64,000 nt of DNA from assembly GCF_003260015.1 (NCBI RefSeq), contig NZ_QCXS01000002.1:2232001-2296000 (forward strand). Reading direction: 5' to 3'. Shown piece by piece: positions 18,067 to 26,605 of the stretch. Position 1 is the stretch's first letter. Each line of letters opens with the position of its first letter. Both the position numbers and the translations under genes were made by a program. The stretch comes from Nakamurella deserti (GTDB lineage Bacteria; Actinomycetota; Actinomycetes; Mycobacteriales; Nakamurellaceae). A model generated the notes under the pieces. That model saw nothing but the letters and a program-made list of their open reading frames with translations. It had not been told where the DNA came from and ran no database searches.

Positions 18067-19469
18067 GACAGCCTCGCTTCTGCGGTGGTGGAGGGGTTCC
18101 CGGGCACGGTCGGCGTCGGCGGACCGGTGGGGGTGGACGGGTCGGAGGGCAGTGCGGCGCCGCGGGTCTCCTTCGCGAAGGCCAGCCCGACGAGGGCGAT
18201 CAGGCCGACGGCGGCGACCCAGGTGGTGGCCACCCCCAGGTCGCCGTCGAACCAGGACACCGCGATGACACCGGCGACGAGCGGCCCGAGGGCGGTGATG
18301 TAGCGGCCGACGCTGTTGGCCAGCGCCATCCCGGTGGCGCGGACGCTGGGCGGGAACAGCTCGGGGCCGTAGACGAAGGTGCCCGACAGCGCACCGAACA
18401 GCCCGAAGCCGACGACCGGCATGGCGACCAGGAACTCGGTGTAGCTGCGGTCGAACGGGAACAGGTAGATCACGCTCGCCGCGGAGACCGCGAAGCTGAC
18501 GGCGAACGTCCGGCGGCGGCCGATGGCGTCGGCCAGGAAGCCCCAGGACGCGTAGCCGAGCACTCCGCCGGCGTTGAACAGCAGCGACGCCATGGCGACC
18601 CGGTGGTTGGCCGCGTCCGGGGTGAGCGAGGCGGCCAGCGCGGCCTGCCGGAGGATCTGCGGGTACCAGGTCGAGACGCTCCAGAACGCGATCAGCGAAC
18701 CGGTGGCCAGCGCGGTGCAGATCAGCGTGCTGCGCAGGAACGGCGGGGTCAGCAGCCGGCGGAGCACGAACCGGTCCTCCGGGGCGCGCTCACCGCGTTG
18801 CCGGCGGACCTGGCGGGCGGTGATGGCGGTGCGGATCTCCGGCGGTTCGGGGACGTAGCGGCGGATGAACCAGACGAGCACGGCGGGGACGACGGCGAGA
18901 GCGAGCATCAGCCGCCAGCCGTGGGTGCCGAGCAGGCCGTAGGCCAACGAGGCGAGGAAGAAGCCGGCGGCGTAGCCGGACATCATCACGCCGCAGGCGC
19001 GGGCCCGGAAGCGGTTGCGCCAGACCTCGGCGATGAGGGCGGCGCCGACGGGCGCCTCGACCCCTGAGCCGAGACCGGCGATGAAGCGCAGAACACCCAG
19101 CTGCCACCAGTTCTCGGCGAACGCGGCGGCGGCGGTGAACACCGCGTAGGTGATGATGCCGACCGACAGCACCCGCACCCGGCCGAAGTAGTCGGCCAGG
19201 ATGCCGAACAGGATGCCGCCGGTGGCCCAGCCGGCCAGGAACAACGCCACGGTCAGCCCGCCGTACAGGCCGATGCTCGAGGGCTGGACGGCGATGTCGC
19301 TGTGGGGCAGCAGCTCGGTCATCGCCGGCCCCAGGACGAGGGCGTAGAGGCTGCCGGCGAAACCGTCCAGCGCCCAGCCCATCGTGGTGCCGAGCAGCAC
19401 CAGCCACTGCATCTTCGTGATCTCGGAACGCCAGCCGGGAGCGGCCGGTGGTGCGGGTTCGTGCGACAT
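18063..19469 (-). CDS. MFS transporter, aromatic acid:H+ symporter-like
   Basis: This is a 12-helix major facilitator of 468 residues. The ATG at 19469 follows AAGGAGC; the longer upstream frame is Arg/Pro-rich noise. Helix 1 carries GWALDGFAGSLYALVLGPAM, with the Asp typical of the AAHS/sialate-like branch. The loop 2-3 motif GILADYFGRVRVL and the loop 8-9 copy GFLADAIGRRRTF are both present. As part of the catabolic operon it probably imports the substrate. The cytoplasmic C-terminus is Pro/Thr-rich. Confidence 0.88.
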   Translation of the reverse strand: MSHEPAPPAAPGWRSEITKMQWLVLLGTTMGWALDGFAGSLYALVLGPAMTELLPHSDIAVQPSSIGLYGGLTVALFLAGWATGGILFGILADYFGRVRVLSVGIITYAVFTAAAAFAENWWQLGVLRFIAGLGSGVEAPVGAALIAEVWRNRFRARACGVMMSGYAAGFFLASLAYGLLGTHGWRLMLALAVVPAVLVWFIRRYVPEPPEIRTAITARQVRRQRGERAPEDRFVLRRLLTPPFLRSTLICTALATGSLIAFWSVSTWYPQILRQAALAASLTPDAANHRVAMASLLFNAGGVLGYASWGFLADAIGRRRTFAVSFAVSAASVIYLFPFDRSYTEFLVAMPVVGFGLFGALSGTFVYGPELFPPSVRATGMALANSVGRYITALGPLVAGVIAVSWFDGDLGVATTWVAAVGLIALVGLAFAKETRGAALPSDPSTPTGPPTPTVPGNPSTTAEARLS

Positions 19470-19585
19470 GCGCGAGCTCCTTCCGGGCGGGCGCGCGGGC
19501 GCCCGTCGACGGTGACGGGTGTGGGGGCGGTGCCGTGCGGGGCGTGCGGGCGGCGGATCGCCGCGGGGCGGCGGCCGAGCCGGGA

Positions 19586-21088
19586 TCAGTTGAGGCGGCC
19601 GGGGTCCGCCGAGCCGTACCAGTCGACGTCGTCCTCGGCGATGCGGACGACGACGGTCTTGATCCAGGTGAAGTCGTCGAAGGACTCGGTGCCGGCGTCG
19701 CGGCCGGTGCCGGACTCCTTGACCCCGCCCCAGGGCAGCGACGGCTCCAGCCGGTGGTGGTCGTTGACCCAGACCATGCCGGCGACGATGCGCTCGGCGA
19801 CGCGGTGTCCGCGGGCGAGGTCGTCGGTCCACACGCCGGCGCCGAGCCCGAAGCGGTTGTCGTTGGCCATCGCGACGGCCTCGTCCTCGGTGTCGAACGG
19901 CACGACGACGGCCACCGGGCCGAAGATCTCCTGCTGGGCGACGCGGTCACCGTTGGCGACGTCGGCGAGCACGGTCGGCTGCAGGTAGAACCCCTCGTCC
20001 AGCGGTGCGGGCAGCTCCGGCACGCCGCCACCGGTGACGAGGGTGGCGCCGTCGGCCAGGCCGGCCGCGATCAGCGCCGCGACCTTGTCACGCTGCACCG
20101 CGCTGATCAACGGGCCGAGCTGGGTGCGGGGGTCGGCCGGGTCGCCGATCCGGATGGCCGCCGCCCGGGCCGCGAGTGCGGTGACGAAGGCGGGATAGAC
20201 GCTGCGCTGCACCAGGAACCGGGATCCGGCGACGCAGGACTGGCCGGCGGCGACGAAGGCGGCGAACGCCGCCCCCTCGGCGGCGCTCACCGGGTCCACG
20301 TCGTCGAACACCAGGATCGGGGTCTTGCCGCCGAGTTCGGCGGTGACCCGTGCGAAGCGGCTCGCGGTGGCCACGGCGGCGGCGCGACCGGCCTCGGTGC
20401 CGCCGGTCAGGGTGATCTTGGCGATGTCGGGATGGCCGGTGAGGGCCTGCCCGGCCTCGCGGCCACCGGTGACGACCTGCACCACACCGGCGGGCAGTCC
20501 TGCGGCGTAGAGCATCTCGACCAGGGCGAGGGTGGTCAGCGGGGTCAGCTCCGACGGCTTGACCACCACGGTGTTGCCGGTCGCCAGGGCCGCGGACAGG
20601 CTGCGGGCCAGGATCAGCAGCGGGTGGTTGAACGGGGTGATGATGCCGCAGACGCCGAGCGGGCGGCGCCGCTGGTAGGTCAGGTACGGGCCGTCGCTGG
20701 GCAGCACCGCGTCGCGCTGGGCGGCGAGCAGTCCGGCGTTGTAGCGGAACCACTCCGGCACCCGGGACAGCTGCGCCCGGGTCTCGGTGATCGGCCGGCC
20801 GTTGTTGGCGGTCTCCAGCTCGTACAGGGCGGCCGAACCCGCCTCGACCGCGTCGGCGCAGCGCAGCAGCAGCCGGGCCCGCTCGGTGCGGGTCAGCGCC
20901 GGCCACGCACCGGTGGTGAACGCGGCGTGGGCGGCGGCGACGGCACGGTCGACGTCGGCGGCACCCTGCTCGGGCACGGTGCGCAGCACCGCTCCGGTGG
21001 CCGGGTTGCGGATCTCGCGCACCGGCGCGACCGGCGCCGGCGGCGTGGCGGTGGGCGGCAGGGCCGGGGCGGCGATGGTGTCCGTCAT
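19586..21088 (-). CDS. Aldehyde dehydrogenase (NAD(P)-dependent)
   Basis: This is a 500-residue ALDH-superfamily enzyme that oxidises an aldehyde to the acid. The Rossmann and active-site landmarks are ITPFNHPLLILARSLSAAL, GNTVVVKPSELTPL, the general-base Glu in VTAELGGKTP, and the nucleophile Cys in AGQSCVAGSR; QEIFGPVAVVVPF and the C-terminal LPWGGVKESGTGRD complete it. It is the first gene of the minus-strand catabolic operon, 116 bp before the MFS gene, and divergent from the PucR regulator. It probably acts on a semialdehyde formed in the same pathway. Confidence 0.93.
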   Translation of the reverse strand: MTDTIAAPALPPTATPPAPVAPVREIRNPATGAVLRTVPEQGAADVDRAVAAAHAAFTTGAWPALTRTERARLLLRCADAVEAGSAALYELETANNGRPITETRAQLSRVPEWFRYNAGLLAAQRDAVLPSDGPYLTYQRRRPLGVCGIITPFNHPLLILARSLSAALATGNTVVVKPSELTPLTTLALVEMLYAAGLPAGVVQVVTGGREAGQALTGHPDIAKITLTGGTEAGRAAAVATASRFARVTAELGGKTPILVFDDVDPVSAAEGAAFAAFVAAGQSCVAGSRFLVQRSVYPAFVTALAARAAAIRIGDPADPRTQLGPLISAVQRDKVAALIAAGLADGATLVTGGGVPELPAPLDEGFYLQPTVLADVANGDRVAQQEIFGPVAVVVPFDTEDEAVAMANDNRFGLGAGVWTDDLARGHRVAERIVAGMVWVNDHHRLEPSLPWGGVKESGTGRDAGTESFDDFTWIKTVVVRIAEDDVDWYGSADPGRLN

Positions 21089-21240
21089 GGGGCGTCCTCT
21101 CGGGCGGGGCAGCCGCAGCGGTGCGGCCACCCACCCTCCGGAGGGACGGCGTGTGCCCTCCGGTGGGCGGGTGCCGGACCGGGCGGCGGGCGGACCGCCG
21201 GGCTGACAACGACGACTGTGCCGTGGCTGCGCCCGCCCCA

Positions 21241-21291
21241 CCATGTCCCGGTGACCACTGATCGCGGCGCGGTGTGTGCGGTGGGACATGG
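21241..21291. promoter_or_regulatory. Inverted repeat in the ALDH/PucR divergent promoter region
   Basis: CCATGTCCC (21241-21249) and GGGACATGG (21283-21291) form a perfect 9-bp inverted repeat with a 33-bp spacer. The arms lie 22-73 bp before the regulator start codon and about 150 bp before the ALDH start. The position suggests an operator for the adjacent regulator, with the two half-sites about four helical turns apart. Confidence 0.55.
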
Positions 21292-21313
21292 GCGGATCTG
21301 TCAAGCTGGTGGC

Positions 21314-23080
21314 ATGACCGAGGCGCCGTCCGACGAGCTCCGCCGCTGGCTCAGCGCGGTGGAGACCCTCAGCGCCGCGGTGACCAGCGGCCGGGACCTC
21401 ACCGACGTCCTCGACCTGGTCGCGGCGACGGCTCGGGACCTGCTCGGCTTCGACTTCTGCGCGGTCCTCATCCCCGACGAGCCGGCCCGGACGCTGGTCA
21501 TCACCGGCTGGAGCGGGCTGAGCGTGGCCTACGTCGAACGGGTCAACGCCGACCGGCCGGTCCGGCTGGACGCCGCCGACCCGGTGCTCGCCCCGTCGAG
21601 CCGCGCTTTCCGGTCCGGCGCCCCGGTGACCATCGACGACATCGCCGACGAACCGGACTTCCCGTGGAGCGGCGTCGCCCGTGAGCAGGGCTACCGCTCG
21701 ATGGTGTCGGTGCCGCTGCGCTCCGGCCCCGCGGTCGTCGGCACCCTGAACGGCTACTACGTCACCGCGCACCGCTTCTCCGACCAGGAGCTGGAGCGGC
21801 TGGCCCTGCTGGCCAACCACGCCGCGATCGCCCTCGCCTCGGCGACGTTGCTGACCCGGTTGAGCCGGCTCAACGCGTCGCTGCGGGACCAACGCGACCT
21901 GCTGCACCGGTCGGAGGAGATCCATGAGCAGCTGCTGGTGGTCTCGGTCCGCGGCGGCGGTGTGCCGGGGCTCGCCCGGTCGCTGTCCGGCCTGGTGGAG
22001 CGGGCGGTGCTCATCGAGGATGCGCGCGGCGACATCCTCGCGTCGGCGGGCGATCCCGCCGCCCTGCCCGGTGACGCCGACCGGGCCGGGGGCGACGCCG
22101 ACCGGGCCGGGGGCGACGCCGACGCGCCGCACACCGCCTGGGACGTCCGGCCGGTCGAGCTGGACGGCGAGACCGTGGCCCGGCTGTGGTGGCCGCGGGA
22201 GCCACCGCTGTCGGCGCTGGACCGGCGGGCGGTGGACCATGCCGCGGTGGTGGTGTCGCTGGAGCTCGCCCGGCTGCGGACCGGCCAGGAGGCGGAGTAC
22301 CGGTTGCGCGGTGAACTGCTCGCCGATCTGCTGGCCGGCGTCCCGGTCGACGAGGTGCGGGAGCGGGCGACCCGGCTCGGACACGATCTCGACCGGCCGC
22401 ACGTCGCCGTGGTCGGGCGGGTCACCGGCACGGCCGGTTCCGGGACGGCGCTGCAGCGGGCGCTGCGGGCGGTGAGCGCGCTGGCCGCCACCGAAAAGCC
22501 GCGTCCGCTGGTCGCGGTGCACCGCGGCGATCTCGTCGTGCTCTGGCCGGCGCCGGACGACGAACGACCCGGTGCCCCCGACGGCGGCCCCGCGGCCGCG
22601 ATCCGCCGCACGATGGCCGCCGCCGCCCCGGGGGCGACCACGACGGTGGCGGTCGCCGGCTCACCGACACCCCGCGACCACACCCGGGCCTACCGGACGG
22701 CGCGGGGATCGCTGGACCTCGCGGTCCGGGCCGGGCGGACCGGCACCGTCCTGACGCTGGACGACCTCGGGGTCACCGGGCTGCTGCTGCAGCTGGACGA
22801 TCCGGCCCAGCTGCTGGCCTTCGCCGACCGCACCCTGGGCCCGGTCCGCCGGCACGACGCCGAGCGCGGCACCCAGTTGCTGCGGACCCTGCGTACCCAC
22901 CTGGACAGCGGGCTGCACCGGGCCGAGACGGCCCGCCGGGCCCACGTGCACGTCAACACCGTCGCCCAGCGGCTGCACCGCATCGAGACGCTGACCGGTC
23001 TCGACCTGACCGCACCCGCCACGCTGGTCGAGATCGGCGCGGCGATGACCCTGCTCGAGGTCGCCGGCGTCGGCGGCTGA
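21314..23080 (+). CDS. PucR-type transcriptional regulator with GAF sensor domain
   Basis: The 588-residue protein has an N-terminal GAF domain (about 1-180, including LLGFDFCAVLIPDE and GYRSMVSVPLRSG) and a GGDEF-like central part. The C-terminal PucR-type HTH lies at about 525-580 (HRAETARRAHVHVNTVAQRL). Members of this group activate catabolic operons when a small ligand binds the GAF or central domain. It is divergent from the ALDH-led operon, so it is the probable regulator of that cluster. A short in-frame tandem repeat, GDADRAG twice, occurs near residue 255. Confidence 0.88.
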   Translation: MTEAPSDELRRWLSAVETLSAAVTSGRDLTDVLDLVAATARDLLGFDFCAVLIPDEPARTLVITGWSGLSVAYVERVNADRPVRLDAADPVLAPSSRAFRSGAPVTIDDIADEPDFPWSGVAREQGYRSMVSVPLRSGPAVVGTLNGYYVTAHRFSDQELERLALLANHAAIALASATLLTRLSRLNASLRDQRDLLHRSEEIHEQLLVVSVRGGGVPGLARSLSGLVERAVLIEDARGDILASAGDPAALPGDADRAGGDADRAGGDADAPHTAWDVRPVELDGETVARLWWPREPPLSALDRRAVDHAAVVVSLELARLRTGQEAEYRLRGELLADLLAGVPVDEVRERATRLGHDLDRPHVAVVGRVTGTAGSGTALQRALRAVSALAATEKPRPLVAVHRGDLVVLWPAPDDERPGAPDGGPAAAIRRTMAAAAPGATTTVAVAGSPTPRDHTRAYRTARGSLDLAVRAGRTGTVLTLDDLGVTGLLLQLDDPAQLLAFADRTLGPVRRHDAERGTQLLRTLRTHLDSGLHRAETARRAHVHVNTVAQRLHRIETLTGLDLTAPATLVEIGAAMTLLEVAGVGG

Positions 23081-23089
23081 TCGCGCGGC

Positions 23090-23190
23090 GGCCGGACCGG
23101 CCCTCAGCCGGCCCTCCCGGCCGGCCGCCTCAACCGGCGGCCTCAGCCGGCCGCCTCAACCGGCCCTCTCGGCCGGCCGCCTCAGCCGGC
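23090..23190. repeat. Short GC-rich iterated repeat between convergent genes
   Basis: A degenerate unit close to CCGGCCGCCTCA recurs about seven times between the PucR gene and the DUF3592-like gene, merging into the end of the latter. The copies contain CCGG/GGCCGG dyads, so several mutually exclusive hairpins can form. It probably ends transcription from both sides. Confidence 0.65.
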
Positions 23191-23880
23191 GGCGGCCCGT
23201 CGGCGCAGCGGCCCCCGACGCCGGCGGACCGGGGTGCCGCCGGCGGTCCGTGCGTCGCGGGACCGCAGCCACCACAGCAGCGGACCGGCCAGCACCCAGG
23301 TGGCCACGACGACGCCCACCGGCATCACCAGCCCGTTGACCGCCGACCGGCCGGCCACCCGGGCCAGCGTCGGGTCGTCGGCGGCGTACTCGACCACGAA
23401 TTCCTGACCGACCCGCAACCCCCCGGGATAGAGCACGCCGTCCGGCGGGCGCTGCGAGACACCGGTGTCGTCGACGAACTCGATGCCGGTGCTCAGCGCC
23501 GACACGGTGAGCACGGTGGCGGTGGTCCGGACGGGCGCCGCGTCGATGACCATGTCGTTGCGCCACATCCCGATCGCCAGCAGCAGCATCATCCCGGTGA
23601 CGATCCAGGCCAGCACCCCGACGATCAGCGAGGCACGGCGCCACGGCGACCGCCGCGACCAGGTGTTGCGGTGCGGCCGCGGCGGCAGACCGTCCCCGGG
23701 ACGGTCGGGGGTCAGGGGCCCCGGAGCGCCGGCGACGGACCCGGCCGTCGGGTCGGTGCCGCCGGGGCGCGCCGGATCAGAAGCCGTGATCGTCGTGCGG
23801 GTCGGACCACGTGGGGCCGCCCGGGAACCCGGCCGGTCCGCCGAGGTCGTGAGCGGACGGATCGTGGGCGGGGAACGCAT
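23182..23880 (-). CDS. DUF3592-like membrane protein (start uncertain)
   Basis: The product has two membrane segments (ASLIVGVLAWIVTGMMLLLA and NGLVMPVGVVVATWVLAGPL) flanking an extracytoplasmic beta-rich part with ATVLTVSAL, DTGVSQRPPDGVLYPGG and RVGQEFVVEYAADDP. This is the layout of the DUF3592 family, whose function is unknown. The tail is Arg-rich. There is no standard start codon between the stop of the acidic gene (23777) and the first helix, so initiation must be at the ATG 23880, inside the acidic gene, or at a GTG within helix 1. The frame itself stays open to 23985. Confidence 0.55.
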   Translation of the reverse strand: MRSPPTIRPLTTSADRPGSRAAPRGPTRTTITASDPARPGGTDPTAGSVAGAPGPLTPDRPGDGLPPRPHRNTWSRRSPWRRASLIVGVLAWIVTGMMLLLAIGMWRNDMVIDAAPVRTTATVLTVSALSTGIEFVDDTGVSQRPPDGVLYPGGLRVGQEFVVEYAADDPTLARVAGRSAVNGLVMPVGVVVATWVLAGPLLWWLRSRDARTAGGTPVRRRRGPLRRRAAAG

Positions 23881-24193
23881 CGGCGGAGGGCAGCAGATGC
23901 GCTCCCCCGTCGTGCGGGTCGTGGTCGACCATCCCGCCGGAGCCGTCGTCGGAGGCGTCGTCCGCGTCGGAACCGCCGGCCGCATCGTCGCCGTCGGTCC
24001 CGTCGCCGGCCGGGTCCCCGGCCGCCGCGGCGCCGTCGTCGGCCGGCCACGTCGCGTCGTCCGCCGGGACCAGACCCGGGTTCACCGGTGCCGTGTCGGG
24101 GTCCATCGCGTTGGCCAGCAACCGCATCCACACCGTGTCCGGCAGTTCCGGGACGGCCAGCGCGTCCAGCCCGCCGGTGGTCGATCCGTTCAT
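23777..24193 (-). CDS. Acidic Asp/Gly/Ala-rich small protein of unknown function
   Basis: The 138-residue product starts MNGSTTGGLDALAVPELPD, then has a short amphipathic stretch (TVWMRLLANAM) and a long Asp/Ala/Gly/Pro-rich tail that ends in His-Asp repeats (DHDPHDGG, WSDPHDDHGF). I prefer the ATG at 24193, with GAGGGG eight bases upstream, over the in-frame ATG at 24220. It is divergent from an ECF sigma gene and overlaps the following DUF3592-like frame. The composition is reminiscent of the large Asp-rich repeat protein at 32.6-34.1 kb, without clear homology. The His/Asp tail could bind metals. Confidence 0.6.
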   Translation of the reverse strand: MNGSTTGGLDALAVPELPDTVWMRLLANAMDPDTAPVNPGLVPADDATWPADDGAAAAGDPAGDGTDGDDAAGGSDADDASDDGSGGMVDHDPHDGGAHLLPSADAFPAHDPSAHDLGGPAGFPGGPTWSDPHDDHGF

Positions 24194-24363
24194 CTCTGAC
24201 CCCTCGTCCCTGGTCGCCATGTCCGTTCCTCGCCTACCTTCGCCTCGGGCCGCTTTGCTATCTTCGGCGCACCCACCCGCACCATCTCACGACATCGTGT
24301 GTACGCGGACCTCCCGGCCCGGCCGCTCCCGCAGCCGTCCGGTGGTCCGCCGGAAGAGGAAGC

Positions 24364-24891
24364 GTGCTGCCAGACGTCACCGAGAGCGCCCTGGTGGCCC
24401 GCGCCCGGGCGGGCGACGGGCAGGCGTTCGCCGAGCTGGTGGGCCGGCACCGGACCCACATCTGGGCCGTGTGTGTGCGGATCACCCATCACGGGTCCGA
24501 CGCCGAGGACGCTCTGCAGGAGGCGCTGACCGCCGCCTGGCAGCACCTGGACAAGTTCCGCGGGGACGCGAAGTTCTCCACCTGGCTGCACCGGATCGCC
24601 GCCAACGCCGCCCTGTCGGTCGTGCGCCGACGGCGGGACGTCCTCGTGGACGAATTCGAGCTGGAGGACCCCACCACCGACCGGTACCGCGAGTTCGACG
24701 AGCGCGACCGGGTGCAGACCGCGCTGCGGCAGGTGCCGCCGGACTTCCGGGCCGCCCTGGTGCTGCGGGAGTACGGCGGTCTGTCCTACGACGAGATCGC
24801 CGTCCACCAGGGCATCCCGGTGGCCACGGTCAAGACCCGGCTGAACCGGGCCCGCAAGGCGCTCACCGAGGCACTGGCCGTACCCGGCTGA
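24364..24891 (+). CDS. ECF RNA polymerase sigma factor
   Basis: This 175-residue sigma-70-family factor starts at GTG 24364 behind GAGGAAG. Region 2 is AFAELVGRHRTHIWAVCVRI, then DAEDALQEALTAAWQHLDKF and STWLHRIAANAALSVVRRRR. Region 4 is DEIAVHQGIPVATVKTRLNR. No anti-sigma factor follows on the same strand; the next gene is convergent. The divergent neighbour is the acidic protein, and a zinc-finger-type anti-sigma motif (HxxxCxxC) is not present in it. Its stimulus is unknown. Confidence 0.9.
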   Translation: MLPDVTESALVARARAGDGQAFAELVGRHRTHIWAVCVRITHHGSDAEDALQEALTAAWQHLDKFRGDAKFSTWLHRIAANAALSVVRRRRDVLVDEFELEDPTTDRYREFDERDRVQTALRQVPPDFRAALVLREYGGLSYDEIAVHQGIPVATVKTRLNRARKALTEALAVPG

Positions 24892-24971
24892 CGCCGGCCG
24901 CACGGTCGGAGACGGCCCGTCGGTTTCCGGCGACCCGGCCACCGGTCGGCGGTGCACCCCGGTCCGGCGCG

Positions 24972-26522
24972 TCACCACGGTCCCCGTCCGGCGGTCGCCG
25001 GTTCCTGCCGGCGGGCCAGTAGCAGGTAGGACCGTGCGACGACCCGGGCCGCCTCGGCCTCGGCGGGTGAGGTGGCGAACCCGACCCGGGCCTGCGCCCG
25101 GGCACCGGCGTCCCGGGCCGCGGCGACCAGCTGCTGCGGGGCGGTGCCCGGCGGGGCACCGAGCATCTCCGTGTCGGAGCCGGCGTCGACCAGATGCGTG
25201 AGTTCGGCGCGCAGCGGCGATCCGGGCGCGGCCCGCATCAGCAGGCCGAGGGCCCGCAGCTGCCGGATGGGATGCAGCTCAGGGCTCTGCCGGGCCGCCT
25301 CCACGATGGCCTGCACGATGCCGCGGCCGGGTCCGGTCGCCGCGCGTTCCAACCGGATCAACGCGCGGTCGGCCTTGAGGGCGTGCGCCCTCCGCAGGAA
25401 CTGACGGTGGATCAGTTCCTCGACGGCGCGGATCCCCGAGACGTCCTCCAGCCAGCCGATGAGTTCGCCCGCGCCTCGACCGGCCCTGGACCGGCCGGCG
25501 ACCACGCCGTGCGGGCCGAGCAGCGCGAGCAACGCGTCGAAGCCGGCCTGGTCGACCCCGGGGGGCAGGGTGCCCTGACCCGCGAGCTGCAGCAGCACCG
25601 GGTCGACGGCGGCCAGCGCGGCGAGGCGGCGGGCGTCGTCCTCGCGGAGCCGTCCGGTGCGCGCGGTCTGGGCGAGCAGACCGGCGACCGGGACGACGGC
25701 GCCGAGCTCGGCGGACCGTTCACCGGCCAGCCGGCGGGCCTGCGCTGCGGCGACGGCGAACGGGTCGGTGCCGCCCCACGGGTCGCCGCCCGCCAGGTCG
25801 GCGTGTGACAGCAGCCCGGCGACGGTGGTCGCGGACGGCCCGAGCGTGCCGAAGGAGTCCTGCAGGTCGCGGAGGAAGTCGACCTCGTGGCGGCGCTCGG
25901 CGTCGCGGAACAGGTACAGCACCGCGTCGGCCTGCGAAGTGGCCCGGACCGAGGCCGCGGCGGGGCCGTCGGCGGGATCCGGTGCGGGCGGCGCGTCCGG
26001 GGCGCCGGTGCGGGGGTCGGTGTCCACGCCGCCGAGCAGCGCCCGGCGGGTGCTCTCCTCGTGGCCGGTGTTCGTGGTCGCCAGGCCCGGGGTGTCGATG
26101 AGGGTCAGGTGGCGCAGCGTCCCCGACTGCAGGTGCACCTCGAGGTGATCGATCTCCCGGACCGGCATCCCGAGCTCCTCGGGCAGCCGTCCGGTGAACG
26201 CCAACGGGATCCGGGCGCCGTCCCGTCGGACGATCTCGGCCCGGTCCGGCGAGCCGTAGCGGTACCAGGTGACCACGCGGGTGCACTCCCCCGCGCGGGT
26301 CGGCGCGACCATCCGGCCGACGAGGGCGTTGACCAAGGTGGACTTGCCGGCCTTGACCCGCCCGGCCACGGCCAGCCGCAGCGGCTCGCCGAGTCCGGCG
26401 AGGACGTCGTGACCGGTGCGGTGCAGACCGGGGTCCAGATCGGGCCGGGTGCTGCGGAGGATCTCGTGGCAGACCCGGCGGACCGCGTCGAGCAGCGGTG
26501 CGGGGGTGGTGGGGACGGTCAC
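24972..26522 (-). CDS. Dynamin-like GTPase, IniC-type (last gene of the dynamin/Hsp70 operon)
   Basis: This is a bacterial dynamin-like large GTPase of 516 residues from GTG 26522, preceded by GAGAGGAGAG. The G1 P-loop is GRVKAGKST (54-62), the G2 threonine lies in the following GECTRVV segment, and G3 is DTPGL (143-147). The rest is helical and Ala/Leu/Arg-rich, and I see no long hydrophobic paddle. It resembles IniC, which in mycobacteria pairs with IniA, a membrane-remodelling dynamin. It is 83 bp downstream of the Hsp70-like gene in the same operon. The partner GTPase would be the product of 29114-31042. Confidence 0.82.
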   Translation of the reverse strand: MTVPTTPAPLLDAVRRVCHEILRSTRPDLDPGLHRTGHDVLAGLGEPLRLAVAGRVKAGKSTLVNALVGRMVAPTRAGECTRVVTWYRYGSPDRAEIVRRDGARIPLAFTGRLPEELGMPVREIDHLEVHLQSGTLRHLTLIDTPGLATTNTGHEESTRRALLGGVDTDPRTGAPDAPPAPDPADGPAAASVRATSQADAVLYLFRDAERRHEVDFLRDLQDSFGTLGPSATTVAGLLSHADLAGGDPWGGTDPFAVAAAQARRLAGERSAELGAVVPVAGLLAQTARTGRLREDDARRLAALAAVDPVLLQLAGQGTLPPGVDQAGFDALLALLGPHGVVAGRSRAGRGAGELIGWLEDVSGIRAVEELIHRQFLRRAHALKADRALIRLERAATGPGRGIVQAIVEAARQSPELHPIRQLRALGLLMRAAPGSPLRAELTHLVDAGSDTEMLGAPPGTAPQQLVAAARDAGARAQARVGFATSPAEAEAARVVARSYLLLARRQEPATAGRGPW

Positions 26523-26605
26523 GCCGCTCTCCTCTCCGGGGTCGGGTCGATGGGGCTCATGGGTGCTGTAGAGGTGGTCGTCGCCGGGACTGGTGGCTAC
26601 GGCGC

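Noticed and set aside
19448-21313. Upstream extension of the PucR gene by about 620 codons
   Set aside because: The extension is antisense to the aldehyde dehydrogenase; the GAF-PucR domains begin at the ATG 21314.
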